This document shows, piece after piece, positions 11,741-23,500 of a stretch of 64,000 nucleotides of DNA. Where the stretch lies: positions 3,047,546 to 3,111,545 of the forward strand of contig NW_004955465.1 of assembly GCF_000276665.1 (NCBI RefSeq), read 5' to 3'. Origin of the DNA: Chinchilla lanigera. Its lineage: Eukaryota > Chordata > Mammalia > Rodentia > Chinchillidae. Within the stretch, counting starts at the first letter, position 1. Every line of letters begins with the position of its first letter. The translations under genes and the position numbers were made by a program. Under the pieces are notes generated by a model. The model had not been told where the DNA came from. It was given only the letters and a program-made list of their open reading frames with translations, and did not search any database.

Positions 11741-12708
11741 TTATCACTTTAGCACCTTAGTACTTTTCCAATCTTCAAGAGTTCACTGTCAGTACCCCTA
11801 ATTGTGGTCCACTGTAGTAGTGGTCGCATTTTAATTGGCTTCCTTTATTGAATCTGTACTTTAGTTCTCCACCATTACCTTTCTCATTTGACTTTCAGCC
11901 TGTAGTCATTCACCACATAAAAATACCAGAACTAATAAGATGATTGGATGAAAAATGTAGAATAATAACCATGTAATATTTAATGTGCCATAAATGCAGT
12001 GTACACATATTATGTATTATGACAAACTCTTGGTAATTGCCTGTCTGGTTTAATTTTCAGCTGAGTAAAGGGAAAAAATTCTGAGGCTGTTCTATCTCTT
12101 TCTCTACTATTATTATCACTACAAATATCTGTACTGGTCCGGGAACCACATAAACCTCCCTGTCCAGTTTTCTAGTTTGTAGAATTTCTGGAATTGAAAG
12201 TTAACCTAAGGTAAAACACCCAACCAGGCTCAGCTTTCCTGAATTGTCTTACTTCTTTTCATCAGAAATGAATTTCAAGTTAACTTTTCGGTAATAAGAA
12301 ACAAGGGTTCCCTGTGAAATTTGGGGATAGCTAAGCCCCAGGGTAGAGCGGTGTGGCCCAGGCTGAGGACACAAGGTTCTCTGTCATAAGTTGGCAGATG
12401 GCTTCACACATGAATAGCCTTCCTGGATCCTGGAGTTCTGCTGGGTCTCCCTAAAAGAGAAGAAGGCATTGGGCCTGGGATAGGAAGTGGGCAAGGGTAG
12501 AAAATGCCTGGGCAATTCTGGCCCATATCAAACCAGATACCTTGTTTTCTTCTCCCTATAGCTCCTATCCCCTGACTTAACATCTGAGGAGTGCTGTACC
12601 ATAGTGCATTAATCTTTAGACCTCCAAGAAAATGTCTACTGAGTATGCCAGGAGCTCTAAGATAAGTACCACCACATCTGTGTCTACAAGTGACTCATGG
12701 TCTAGTGG
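11741..12708. other. Unassigned sequence
   Basis: No repeat family or exon recognised. Confidence 0.35.
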
Positions 12709-12711
12709 AAG

Positions 12712-13145
12712 AGTTGGTATTAATTTGATAAAATTACCATCACAAAGTGCCACCCACTGCATAGCTGAAACAAGATAAATTTACTGTTTTAAAGTTCTAG
12801 GGACCAGAAGTTGAAAATCAAGCTATGAGTAGGGCTGGCTCCTTCAGAGGGATTATGAGGGAAGATCTATCCCCTTCCTGTTTCCTGACTTCCGGTAGCA
12901 TCACTTATTTGTGGGTGGAATTCTCCCTGTGTATTATATTTCCCTCACTCCATATGTTTGTTTTTCTATGTCCAAATTTCTGCCTTTACGTAGGCACTTG
13001 AGTCATATTAGACCAGGGCCCACCCAAAGATCTCCACTAAACCTGATCATCTGCAAAGACCTTATTTCTAAATAAGACCATGTCCACAAACTCTGGGGTT
13101 TAGAATATCAATATCAGTTGTGAAAGACACAGCTCAGCCCATATC
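12712..13145 (-). mobile_element. MLT1-type MaLR LTR
   Basis: Antisense MLT1 order end to end: 'aaaattaccatcacaaagtg', 'gttctagggaccagaagttg', 'ggctggctccttcagaggga', 'agaccagggcccacccaaag', 'ccttatttctaaataagacc', ending 'cacagctcagcccatatca'. Length and order fit a solo LTR of ERVL-MaLR, ancient and non-coding. Confidence 0.85.
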
Positions 13146-13892
13146 AGAGTTGCTGTTCAAATGGAGAAATATTCCCAAACATCTGAATTCCTGCACTGCA
13201 CTTCATCTCCTTCTATCACCCAGTTCCATTCTGAACCCCTCTGTTACTTCCCTGCTTTTGTCTCAACTATTCCAGGCACAGCTGGGACTCATTTTGACTT
13301 GAAAGTCCATGCTGAACTCCAGGTCCTTACCCAGCATTTCTTGCTCCTGTTGTTTTCCTATGCACTGATAGCTTCTTGGTATTGATGTCTTAAACTGTCT
13401 GTTCTAAGGTCTTCACAAACACAGAAATTTCATTCTGCAAACATTTTTCATACCCACTGTTCTATAGCCTAGTCCTAGAGCAGTGCACATTCCTGCCCTC
13501 AGTGAGGAACTAACAACCTCATGGAGAACAGTGATGATTAGAACACAAAGGAACGGAGGTGTTGGTAGGAGCAAATGTAGGTGCAGTGGAAGGGGAGGTG
13601 GAATCAACTCCAGATCCAGGTTAGGGGTGAGTGGGAGAAGGGCAGGGGGTAGTTCATGGAGGAAGGGAGACTTTGAGTTCAGTCTTGATGTACATGCAGT
13701 GGGAGTTATCAAGGTAATGGCATAAAAATAGAGAAAGTGGGCACGGGCCGAGAAGAGGATAATGCAACAGATAAAAGACAAAAGGCGAGTGCATAAAAGG
13801 GTGTGAATTAAATACTAGACATTCTAAGTGAATAAGGAGAGGAGGAGGATCTGTGTTTGAAAGAAATGGATGTGGCTGATGTTTTCTTAAAG
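13146..13892. other. Unassigned sequence
   Basis: Contains a G-rich patch (13553-13680) that leaves a 122-codon minus-strand frame rich in Leu/Pro. I attribute that frame to composition. Nothing else recognised. Confidence 0.35.
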
Positions 13893-13954
13893 AAGTACAG
13901 TCAACTCAAGTGGCTGTGACAAAATGCCACAGACTGGGTAACTTAAACAGTAGA
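13893..13954 (-). mobile_element. MaLR LTR, first part (split by L1)
   Basis: Antisense LTR text 'ctgtgacaaaatgccacaga' followed by 'ctgggtaacttaaacagtag'. It stops where the L1 begins and resumes at 16761. The 12-bp TTAAACAG[T/C]AGA occurs at both junctions (13943-13954 and 16761-16772), the target-site duplication of the L1. Confidence 0.85.
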
Positions 13955-14495
13955 CATTTTAATTGTTTATAGCGCATAATAATCACATGCTTCATGGATG
14001 TGATGTATATAACATGTCATTTCTTCTTTTAATCTCTTTCCCCTCTTCTCTCTCTGCAAAAGATCTATCTCACTAGTTCCTACTATGTATCTTTTATTTT
14101 GTTCTTTATATGTATTTTGGACTTCTAAGAGAAACTATGTGGTATTTGTCTATCTGATTTATTTTACTTGACATTATGGTTTCAAGATGTATCCATTTTC
14201 CTACAGAAAACTCAAGTTCATCCTTCTTTGTGGCAGAGTAGTACTCCATTGTGTAAATATACCACATTTCTTTATCCATTCACTTCTTGATGGATATAAA
14301 GGCCACTTCCAAGATTTAGCTGTTATGAGCTAAGCTGCTGTATAAACATAGGTATGTGTGTATTACTGTAACATGATGTCTTCAACTCTTTTAGGAAGAT
14401 ATGCAAAAAGGGAATAGCTGGGTCCAATGAAATTTCTTGTTTTACTTTTTGAGGAGTTTCCATAATGGTTACACTACTTTACATTTCCACAAACA

Positions 14496-14590
14496 GGGGC
14501 TGGGGATTTAGCTCAGCGGCAAAAGCGCCTGCCTGGCAGGCGCAAGGTCGTGAGTTCGGTTCCTGGTACCGGAGGAAAAAAAAAAAAAAA
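14496..14590 (+). mobile_element. ID SINE, young copy inside L1
   Basis: Full ID body starting GGGGCTGGGGATTTAGCTCA, box A (TAGCTCAGCGGC), box B (GTTCGGTTC), 3' GGTACCGG, then a poly-A tail. A perfect 15-bp target-site duplication (ACATTTCCACAAACA) lies at 14481-14495 and 14591-14605. Removing it restores continuous L1 sequence. Confidence 0.97.
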
Positions 14591-16084
14591 ACATTTCCAC
14601 AAACAATGTAAAAGTGTTCTTCTTTCCCTGCAGCCTTGCTGGCATTTGTTACCTGATTTTTTGACTCTAGCCATTCCTTCTGGATTAAGATGGAATTTCA
14701 GTGTTGTTCTAATTTGCAGTTCTATATGGACCAAGATGCTAAATGTCTTTTCATTACTTTATGGGCCATTTGTATTTCTTCTTCTGATTTTTTGCCAATG
14801 CCATGTTGTTGTTTTTTTAATCACTGTAGCTTTGTAGTATAATTTGAAGTTTAGGATTGTGATCCCCCTTACCTTGTTCTTGTTACCCAGGATTGCTTTT
14901 GCTCTTCTAAGTCTCTTCTGGTTCCATATGAGTTTTAGGATTTTTTTCTAGAACTATAAGGAATGCTATTGGTGCTTTAATTGTGATTGCATTAAATCTG
15001 TATATCAGTTTTGGCGAAATGGCCATTTTAACTAAATTGGTTCTATCTACCCATAACAAGGGATATCTTTCTATTTGCTGATGGTACCTTTGATCTCCTT
15101 TTTTGAGTACCATAATGTTTGTTGTAGAGGTCTTTCACTTCCTTGGTTAGGTTAATTCATAAGTACTTAATTTTTCTTCATGCTATTGTTTCCCTGATTT
15201 CTTACTTCATGAGTTTATTATTGATGTACAGGCATACTATCAATTTTTGTGTGTTAATTTATATCCTGCTGCACTACTGAATTTGGTTGTTAATTCTAGA
15301 AGTCTTTTGGTAGAATTTTTTGGATCTCCTATGTAGAGGATTAGGTCATCTGCAAATGATTATTTGACTTCTTTCCTTTAACACAACCCTTTTAGTTCTT
15401 TCTTTTGCCTGGTTGCTCTGGTTAATGTTTTGAGAACTATATGGAATAGTAGCAGAAGTAGTGGGTATTCTAGTCCTGTTCCTGATTTTAGAGGGGAAGT
15501 TTTTAGTTTCTCCTCATTTGATATGATGTTGGCCATTGGTTTGTCATAAATGGCTTTTGTCAGATTGAGATAAGATCCTTCTATATCTATTTTCTTCAGT
15601 TTTTTATCATAAATGGATGTTGGATTTTGTCAAAGGGTTTTTCTATATCAGTTGAGATGATCATGTGATTTTTAATGTATTAAATTTATTGATTTGCATG
15701 TGTGAAACTATCTCTGCATCCCTCTGATGAATCCTGCTTGGTTATGATGCATGATGTTTTTGAAGACTTATTACATTCTGTTTGCCAGTATTTTTGTGTG
15801 TATGATTGGCCTATAGTTCTCTTTTTTTGATTGGATCTTTTTCTGGTTTTGGAATCAGGGTAATACTAGCTTTCAGAAATGAGTTTAGGAGTATTCCTTC
15901 TCTTTTGATTTCATTACAGAACTTGAGGAGTATTTGTGTTAGAGCTTCCCTAAAGTTCTTGTAGAATTTGGCAATGAATCCATCAGGACCTTGGCTTTTC
16001 TTAGTTGATAGCTTTTTATTGCTTCTTCAATCTCATTACCTGATATTGGATTATTCAGGGTTTTTATATCTTCTTGGTTCAATT

Positions 16085-16400
16085 TTTTTTTGAATTTTTA
16101 ACATTTATTGAGTGCTTACAAAAAAGCATCAGAATTTTCAACATTGACTGGTTCTTGGTGTAAAGTCTTAAAAAAAGAACATCAGAAATAAATTCCCACA
16201 TGAACTACAATGAAAGTAGAAACAGTACACCACCAACAAAATAAACCTTTACTTCAGTTATCACATGTAAGGCGGTCTGCACACATGACAACCGCAGATT
16301 CCATACACATGCATCGCTTACGGTGACAGCACATGTGTTTTGCTCTCCTGGCCTTTCTATAGGACATACTTGACATCTCAGTGGTCTTGCTGTTTTTGTA
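16085..16400 (-). pseudogene. Foreign insert in L1 with polyadenylated 3' end and Cys-rich C-terminal relic
   Basis: L1 antisense text is interrupted between 'cttcttggttcaattttt' and 'tctaggaacctgtccatt'. Read on the minus strand, the insert runs through a short Cys-rich coding relic in two frames: one contains RCQVCP, the next CCHRKRCMCMESAVVMC followed closely by a stop. A non-coding tail follows, ending in an AATAAA signal and an A-rich run. This shape fits a 5'-truncated processed transcript. The C-x2-C ... C-rich spacing is loosely reminiscent of the C-terminal zinc-binding domain of piggyBac-type transposases, which is only a guess. The source gene is not identified. Confidence 0.5.
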
Positions 16401-16760
16401 TCTAGGAACCTGTCCATTTCTTCTAAAATTTCCATGTTATTACAGTATATGTTCTCAAAGTAGTTACTAATTATCTTCTGGATTTTAACAGAATCTACTG
16501 TGATTTGACTTTTCTCATTTCTAATTACACTGATTTGTGTCTTTCCTTTTTTGGTAAATTGGCTAGGGGTTTGTCCATTTTGTTTAGTCTTTCAAAGGAC
16601 ACCTCTTTGATTCATTGATTTTCTGTACTTTTTACTTTCAATTTCATTAATTTCTGCTCTGATCTTTATTATTTCCTCCCTTGTACTAGCTTTGGATTTG
16701 GATTGTTCTTATTTTGCTAGGACCTTGAGGTGTATCATTGGGTTATTTTGGCTCACCCTG

Positions 16761-17085
16761 TTAAACAGCAGAAAGTTATTTCTCATACTTTTGGAAACTG
16801 GAAAGCCTAAGATTGAGGTATTAGTAGATTCTGTTCCTGGTGAGGGCTGATTTTTGTTTTGTAGATGTCCTTTCAAGGCAAGGAGAGCAGAAGTTCTGTC
16901 TCATTCTTTTGTCTCATTCACTAATCCCACATCCAGGGCTATACCCTTATGATTTCATCTAAACCTACTTCCCTTTCAAAAGCTCCTCCAAATATCATCA
17001 CATCGGTATTAAGACTTCAATATATAAATTTGGTGGTAGGGGTGGATACAAATGTTTGATTCATGGAACAATTTTCACTGATATC
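16761..17085 (-). mobile_element. MaLR LTR, second part (after L1)
   Basis: Continues the LTR begun at 13893: 'cagcagaaagttatttctca', 'cttttggaaactggaaagcc', 'tgttcctggtgagggctgat', 'gatttcatctaaacctactt', 'ttcaatatataaatttggtg'. The order matches MST/MLT1 in antisense. With the L1 removed the two parts form one solo LTR. Confidence 0.85.
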
Positions 17086-18405
17086 AGGACAATAAATGAA
17101 TGCATAGTGCTGAAAAACTGTCTTGTAAGCCCCTCCTCTGTATCGCCATGGACTGTGTCACTATAAACAACAAAAACATTCTGTGATCAATTAGCAGAGT
17201 TCAAATAATGTTTAATCAGGCAAAAGAAGCTTCTCCAGAAGTCCTCTGGCACCTGCCACCCAGTTACAGGAAACTGACACAGCTTTTCTCCAGAATGTGT
17301 TCAACAGCCACTGCTGAACTTTGGAGAATTGATAGATTTCGTCTCTGCTATGATTCAGTGGCTGCCACTATTCTATCTCTTTGATCACTTGATGTCCCAG
17401 GGTCCCCCAGAGGCTTATGACCTGATACTAATTTAAGACAGAATGCCTAGCCCCTCCACGTGTTGCCTCCATTAGTTAGAAGAGAAGGCTTCACCTTCTG
17501 ATATTTTGCACATACATCTACCAGTCAAGTAAGCATAGGATTTGAAGGACTAGAAATTTTAAATCTGCACTAAGCAAATTACGGTGGAAACATATATCTC
17601 ATTTGTTACATAATCATCAGTGTATTTTTGAAGACAAAACCTGAGTATTCCTATAAAATAGTGTGGTTAATAGAAAGGAAGTAGCTGATGTCATTTGTTT
17701 TTCTTTTAAGTCATCAAGAGCCTCAATAGTGTCTCAAGCCATAGGAAAATACCAGTTGTGTGTGCCATTTGCCACCATTTTAGCATAAACCATGTTGGTG
17801 AGGAGGAGACTGGTTAGCAAAAGGAAAAGACATAGTGTACAAGTAAGAATATATGTACCAAACAACACGGTCAGTAATGCAGTGCTGTGGTTAACCATAA
17901 GTTGGCTTCTAGGCTGGAGGTTCTGTGCCATTGAGCAATTATGTTTCTTTTGCTCCAGGTCCTTCTGTCTTATTTTCAAGCCTTTGCCTGACGGTTTGTG
18001 GGTTGAGCTAACTGCTAGTCCAGCACTAAGCATCACCAGGGTCTCAAACACAAATACACTTAGGCCTTAGCTTCCATCCCACCAGCAGGAGAGGAGAGCT
18101 GGTATTTCTCACATCTGCCTCTGTGATTCAGCACTGTCTCTAAACAGAAAGAAGTGATGTTTACAACTGCTGTCTGATTAAGGGGCAGGAGTGTTTCTCT
18201 GAGATGTTAGGTAAAGCCAGAATTCTACATTTGATCCAGAAAGCAATCCTTCACTATTTATAATAAGAACTAAATGTTTTCCTCTTCTTTCCTCAAGCAG
18301 ACTTAGTTATTTAGAGAGGTTATTTACAGTTTAGATTCAAACTCCATATGAAAAAGTAAGTATACATTCCTTCATTACTCAGACCAGTAAATTCTACTGA
18401 ATACT
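17086..18405. other. Unassigned sequence with a hydrophobic open frame
   Basis: A minus-strand open frame of about 105 codons (17734-18051; its first ATG is a few codons in) ends in a run of about 33 mostly hydrophobic residues (around TALLTVLFGTYILTC) and then a short tail. A possible 3' splice site (polypyrimidine, then TTTAG) lies upstream near 18140 on the same strand. I recognise no family, and an overlapping plus-strand frame is also open, so chance is likely. Confidence 0.2.
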
Positions 18406-18409
18406 TATA

Positions 18410-18905
18410 TCTTCTGGAGGTTACAGAGGATTGTGCAACCCAGTCTCTCCCTACAAAGAACCTCCAACCAGACAATAAGACAGAAAGGTTGTACATGCAG
18501 CTTCCTTCATTACTCGCTCTCCCACACCTCCCACAGTGTTCATTTAATAAGTTCTAGGTGTTTAACAATTATTTGTCAAATAAGTAAATGACTTCAACAT
18601 CTCATGAGAACAGCCAGTCCTTTCCAAAGTGAAAAGTGGCACTCCCGATTTAGGTGGGTAGGACAGGCTTCATGAAGGAGATGGCATTTTAGCAATGCAG
18701 CAGTAAGGGGAATGGGTAGGGCACACATGTGAGTCCAGCCAGGAAGCTGGGAGATCCAGAGCAATTTCAGCTGACCAAATGGCTGGGAAGTGGGAGAAAG
18801 GCCTGGAAAAGGGGGGTTGGAGTCAGCCTAGCCAGGAAGAGAGTGTGCTGGGTAAAGAGGGCATCTGAAAAGACCTCAAAAATGACCTCACCATAGAGTC
18901 TAGAA
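18410..18905 (-). mobile_element. Possible ancient LINE fragment
   Basis: The plus strand follows the order I associate with antisense ancient LINE (L2/L1M-class) sequence: 'caatttcagctgacc', 'ggctgggaagtgggagaaag', 'gaggcaggcttcatgaagga'-like text. Diverged, boundaries approximate, and the class assignment is uncertain. Confidence 0.35.
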
Positions 18906-20172
18906 AAGAGAACCATAGGTAGCTGTAGGATTGGCCAGAGGGAAGAGTACAGGGCAGGGAGGCCTGAGTGGGCTCCACTGTAGCTGGTGTGCCTGGTACA
19001 GAATTACTGTGCTCCTTCCTGCTTTGATTTTAACCTTTAGGAAAAAAATCCCACCTGGCTTCCTATGCACCTTTCCAACTGAGTCATAAGATTATTATGT
19101 TGACAGCTAATTTTGATGTAAAGATATGAGTAGGAAGAAGAGCCGATCCCAGAAATCTCAGGAGGCTGCTCTTCGCCACAACAAAAAAAGTCTTAGGAGG
19201 GAGAATCAGTGTTCCACACGTCCCCTACGCACAGTCACGCTGTGAGATGATGGCTGTGAAGCCCCTGGGAAGCGCAGCACTTTGCACTGTAGGAGCTGAC
19301 AACAAGAAGGCTGTGAGCGAGTGAGTGTGTGTGTGTGCCCTTAGCGGTGTCCGGGCACTGAAAGGTTTTGAGGAGGAATGCTGGGGCTCAGCAAATGACA
19401 CCCCCAAATATGCCCTCTTGGACTTCAAACTGAGACAACTCCGGGCAGTATCAAAAGCAGGGATAGTTTTCCCGAAGTTCCCTTCCTGTTGCCTAAAACA
19501 GGACACACAAAGGGACAGCACTATGGCCTTCAGGCTTCTCACTGAAGCATCGCTAACCAAGGATGATGAAACTCATGCGACAGAGGAGGAAAATGAAAGG
19601 TAAACATCATACTCAGCCCCGAGGAGCTTTGTGCTGGGCCCTTTTCTGTTCTTCAGGCCCATTCACTCTCCTTAAACTCATTTTCTCTTCCTCTAAATTA
19701 CTTCCAGCCCTCACTTCCCTCCCCTTGTGAAGAGTACCAGAGCTTCTAAATCTAAGGTTACCAAGTTCTAACCTTCCTGTATGCTCCATGAGTGCAATAA
19801 ACTGTTTGCTTTTTCTCCTGTTTATCTGTTGGTTGCCGGTTCATCTCTCAAACTTAAACATCAGTGCTCCACAGGAGGAGGAAGTTCATTAGCCCTTATA
19901 AGAGCAAAAGTAATACAAGGCCCAGTTATGCAAAGTCTCTCTCCTACTGGCTCTGGGCACTCAGAGAGCTCAGTCTTCTCTTTCCGTCTCTGTGGAACTA
20001 CATGATCTTCAGCAAAGTCCAACAATCTCAAAGATGCTTTAAAAATAAAATTTGGTCAGGAGAGACCAGAAAAGCAACCAAAAAAGCATAACACCTCATC
20101 AGATTAGATTTCTCAATAAGATAGCTGCAGGAAATTGTCCATACTATAGGCAAGAGAGATAATTTTTCCTAT
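18906..20172. other. Unassigned sequence
   Basis: Short opposed open frames at 19225-19603 overlap each other. A (GT)n-like run lies at 19321-19337. No recognised repeat or exon. Confidence 0.35.
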
Positions 20173-20185
20173 AATTAGCCTTCAC

Positions 20186-20296
20186 GGGGCTGGGGATTTA
20201 GCTCAGCGGCAAAAGCGCCTGCCTGGCAAGCGCAAGGTCGTGAGTTCGGTTCCTGGTACCGGAGGAAAACAAAAACAAAAAAAAAAAAAAAAAAAA
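20186..20296 (+). mobile_element. ID SINE, young copy
   Basis: The ID body is almost identical to the copy at 14496, with the same box A, box B and GGTACCGG end and a long A-rich tail. A perfect 13-bp target-site duplication (AATTAGCCTTCAC) lies at 20173-20185 and 20297-20309. Confidence 0.97.
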
Positions 20297-20309
20297 AATT
20301 AGCCTTCAC

Positions 20310-22700
20310 ATAAATATTGCAATCCTAGCATTCCTCTGTACTGGAATGATCAGTGTCCCCAACTCATCCCCAGCTAAACTGCTATACTGTGCCACCCCGC
20401 TGCTTAGCCCTTCTCAAATGCCCTTGTGTTGGGCATGCCGTGACCTTCTGGTGTGCAGGAACTGACTCATTTACAAGAATGTTACTTGGCACAGGTTGGG
20501 GTTCGAGGAATTTGGGGCCTGAGCTGTTCAAGAGGGTCTCACTCATTATACTGAGCTGTGAAAGAGGGGCTCACAACTGTGGAATCCAATGCATGTGTGG
20601 GCACGCATGTGAACGCATATGCACATCCCTCCTCAAAACCAAATATTTTTTAATACGGCACAATCCAAGCCATCCTAGTACAGTACACTTCTCTTCTATG
20701 GAGCTGCTGCTTTATATTCATGTATTAAAAGCCTTCAGTGTCACCTACCCCTCCTTGTGCCATACCCAGATGATGGGCTCTGGCTGCCCTCTGGACCCCA
20801 AGGCCTTGGTTAAGAAACTCAGGATAAGTCAAGGCCATCAAGTCCATCAACCATGGATGCTCCATAAAATCTGCAAGATGCTCCTAGGGACTTGCCCAGA
20901 AAGGCATCCAAGAAACCTGCTTCCTACTGCAAGGAGTACATGGATTTACAAGCTTCCTGTGCAGGAACCGTACACATTCTCTGCCACACTGGAGGTGGGG
21001 GAGTGAGCAAAGTCTGGGTACAACAACAAATGCCCAATTTAAAAAAAAAAAGGATATCACGAACGTGTCACAGAAGCTTAGAGAAAGGAGAATGAAGGTC
21101 ACTGCGAGGGCTTTGGGAAGGATTCTCTGGGTCCTGGGATTGAAGCCTGAAAGACTGAGCAGGCTTTGGGGAAGGGCCACAGTGGGAAAGGGAGGGAGGG
21201 CATTCCTAGCATTCCTGAATGCAGCCTTAGCAAAGGCCAGTGCTGGGAAAGCAGTTTATGGGGTCAGGGCTGCCGCATGACCACTGTCTGTCCAGGAGTC
21301 CAGAGAGCAGAAGTTAAGGCACAGGAGCTTTGCATTGGCAAGACGTGTGCACGCACTTGTGTGTTTGAGTAGAAAGTTGTGTTTGTATGCCCTGTGTGTC
21401 TTCCCAGAAGGTAAGGGCAGGGCAACATGGTTGGGCAGTGGGGTACGGCCTGCCGATTGAGGAGACTTATTAACCATGGTGCAGAGCAGCAGCACCCGAG
21501 TCTGACCCAGGATCAAGGCAAGCCTTGTACCCAGTACCAACAATATGAGAACATTCCAGATCTGGCACCTGGTACCAGTCTTCTAGCACAAGATCAAATG
21601 GGACCAACTGGATCAGCTCTCAAAGGAGACACAAAAGGATAGCTGCAAGTTGACTTTGGTGCCACTGCCCTCTTGCACTTGCAATGGTCCGTTCTGCTGC
21701 AGGACACATCTTTTCTTTTTCCTTCAAAGCACCCCATTCTCCCTGAACACTTTGTTTCCTTTTCCTCTTCTCTTTCATATTTTGCCCTAAAATATATGGT
21801 AACCTTTCACATCTATCAATTGTCCTGACCAGTTCATTAATCAGGACATATAAGAACTGAAAAACACCGCTGGTCCCTACCCCATCCGATAACAGTGTCT
21901 CTGAAATCCTTTAACCCCACTCCCTAATCTGAAAAACATGGCCCAGGTGTTAGTAATGATAACAATACCTCACATGTCCAAAAGTGCAAACAATTTACGA
22001 GAGGTGTTCATACCTTTGCCTCACTTATGAGGCAGTAAGTCATTTGAAGCACTCTCCATATACCAACTCCTTAAGGTGTGAGGAATGCTTATCATTGTAA
22101 CTTGAATATTGCACTTTTAAAATGCCATTTGCATAAATAACGGCTGCACTCCAATAAGCTGATAAGGTTCTGTACTAAGTATTCACTTTCTTTCAGAAGT
22201 ACGATTCCTCCTAAACACTAGGGAAGGAGAACCACAAATGCTCTGGTCTTTTTCTCAGAAGTCCAGAGGCCAGGCTGGGTTAATCAGCTATTTCTACTCT
22301 AAAGCTATTTCAACACACCTGGTGGGAAAGAGCTGGCAATCAGGGATCCAGGAATGCAGCTGCCCCCTCCAACTTCCTATGCTCGCCAAATAAGGGAAAG
22401 GCATTGTTAGGCAGAACAACTTCACAACCCCCAGCTAGATGGGCCATATGTTTGGGGTATCATGAGCGTGCCTTCCCTTTCTCCCCATTGGACTGTGATA
22501 TGAAGCAGGCCTGTGGTCACTGTGTGTGAGCCCAGTACTCTTGAAAGCTGTGCTTTGGTTTGCTGGACACTTGCTAAGCGTGTTCCTGCTGCCCTCAAAG
22601 CCTGGAATCTGCACTCATGCTTGGGTCTTTCTTTGGCTACTGGAGTAATGTGACTTAACACAGGGTCTTAAATATCTGTGGCTGAAGGGAAGATTCTGAG
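20310..22700. other. Unassigned sequence containing the longest open frame of the window
   Basis: A plus-strand open frame of 217 codons (20353-21006) starts without ATG; its first ATG is about 40 codons in. It has no recognisable domain, signal peptide or repeat. By a rough stop-frequency estimate (3 stops per 64 codons), the longest chance frame in six frames of 64 kb is about 180 codons, so this is near expectation. No repeat family was recognised in the rest. Confidence 0.4.
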
Positions 22701-23120
22701 TTCTAATTTTCCAGTTGGGGAACCACTAGACTAGTAAAGTACTTTTTCAAATATCATTTTGTTTTTTTATTTTGACAGCTTCATGGTAGGTGAGTCATAT
22801 GTTTGGCTGAACATCTGACATCAATTAATTGTCAATCAACCTGTAAGATATGTGCTATTACGCTACTGTTTACCCAAGAAATCGACAACCAGAGAAATGG
22901 AACAATTTGCTCAATATTTTCCAGCTAATAACCACAAAAACACAGTTTTTATCCAGGTTTCTCTAACTCTGTTTGACTGTTTTAAAGAAGGTATGACTCT
23001 TGGCTTTGTTCTTTCATCCAATACATATTTACTGAGCTCCTGGTATCTGTTATAGTCTGGTGAATAAAGACAGAAAGTTCACAAATATGTAACATATGGT
23101 ATGTTAATAAGCATTTTCTT
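22701..23120. other. Unassigned sequence
   Basis: The segment around 23000-23060 ('ccaatacatatttactgagc', 'tcctggtatctgttatagtc') resembles the antisense 3' end of MIR/L2-type repeats, but too little is left to call. Confidence 0.3.
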
Positions 23121-23124
23121 AATC

Positions 23125-23500
23125 TGTGCTTGGTCACTGTAACTAAATATCTGAGATAATTATAAAGAGAAAAGATTTTTCTTATCTGATGGTTTTATGA
23201 TGCCAGTCCACAGTCAAGTGGAGTCCTTGCATTTAGGCCTCTAGAAAGGGTGGTGGGTGAAAATGGAGGAGTGTGTAACAGAAGGAAGTGCTCACTTTCA
23301 TTGCCAGGCAGGGGAAGAGGGAGAAGGAGGGATGGTGTCTACAATTCCCTTTAAGATCACACCCCCAATGACCTAACTTCCTCCCACTAAGTACCATCTC
23401 TTAAAGGTTCCACACCTCCCAACAGTAACACAGGTTGGGAAGCAAGCCTTTAACAGCCTTTGGGGGAAATATTCAATGCCAAAAATACAGCATGTGTCAT
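23125..23500 (-). mobile_element. MaLR-type LTR
   Basis: Antisense MST/MLT1 order: 'ggtcactgtaactaaatatc' with 'tgagataattataaagagaa', 'caggggaagagggagaagga', 'gatcacacccccaatgacct', 'aacttcctcccactaagtac', 'ggttccacacctcccaacag', 'gcctttgggggaaatattca'. Solo LTR with no internal region. Confidence 0.8.

Larger units (their letters stand above)
13955..16760 (-). mobile_element. LINE-1, 5'-truncated, inserted in a MaLR LTR
   Basis: A 2.8-kb minus-strand L1. The 3' UTR comes first (13955-14200), then the antisense 'gtagtactccattgtgtaaa' block and ORF2 in reverse through to about 16730 (for example 'aatttggttgttaattctag', 'ttaggtcatctgcaaatgat', 'ttgattggatctttttctgg'). Many stops and indels break ORF2, so no reverse transcriptase could be made. 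It carries two later insertions: an ID at 14496-14590 and a foreign segment at about 16085-16400. Confidence 0.9.

Noticed and set aside
13413..13781. 122-codon minus-strand frame
   Set aside because: It overlaps a G-rich patch with an opposed open frame; no domain or splice context.
14496..14590. Possible tRNA gene
   Set aside because: Box A and box B are present, but the sequence is an ID SINE with poly-A tail and target-site duplication. The same reasoning applies to every other ID-like locus here.
20353..21006. Longest open frame of the window (217 codons, plus strand)
   Set aside because: It lacks an ATG at its start, shows no domain or signal, and its length is close to what chance gives for six frames of 64 kb (about 180 codons by a rough stop-frequency estimate).
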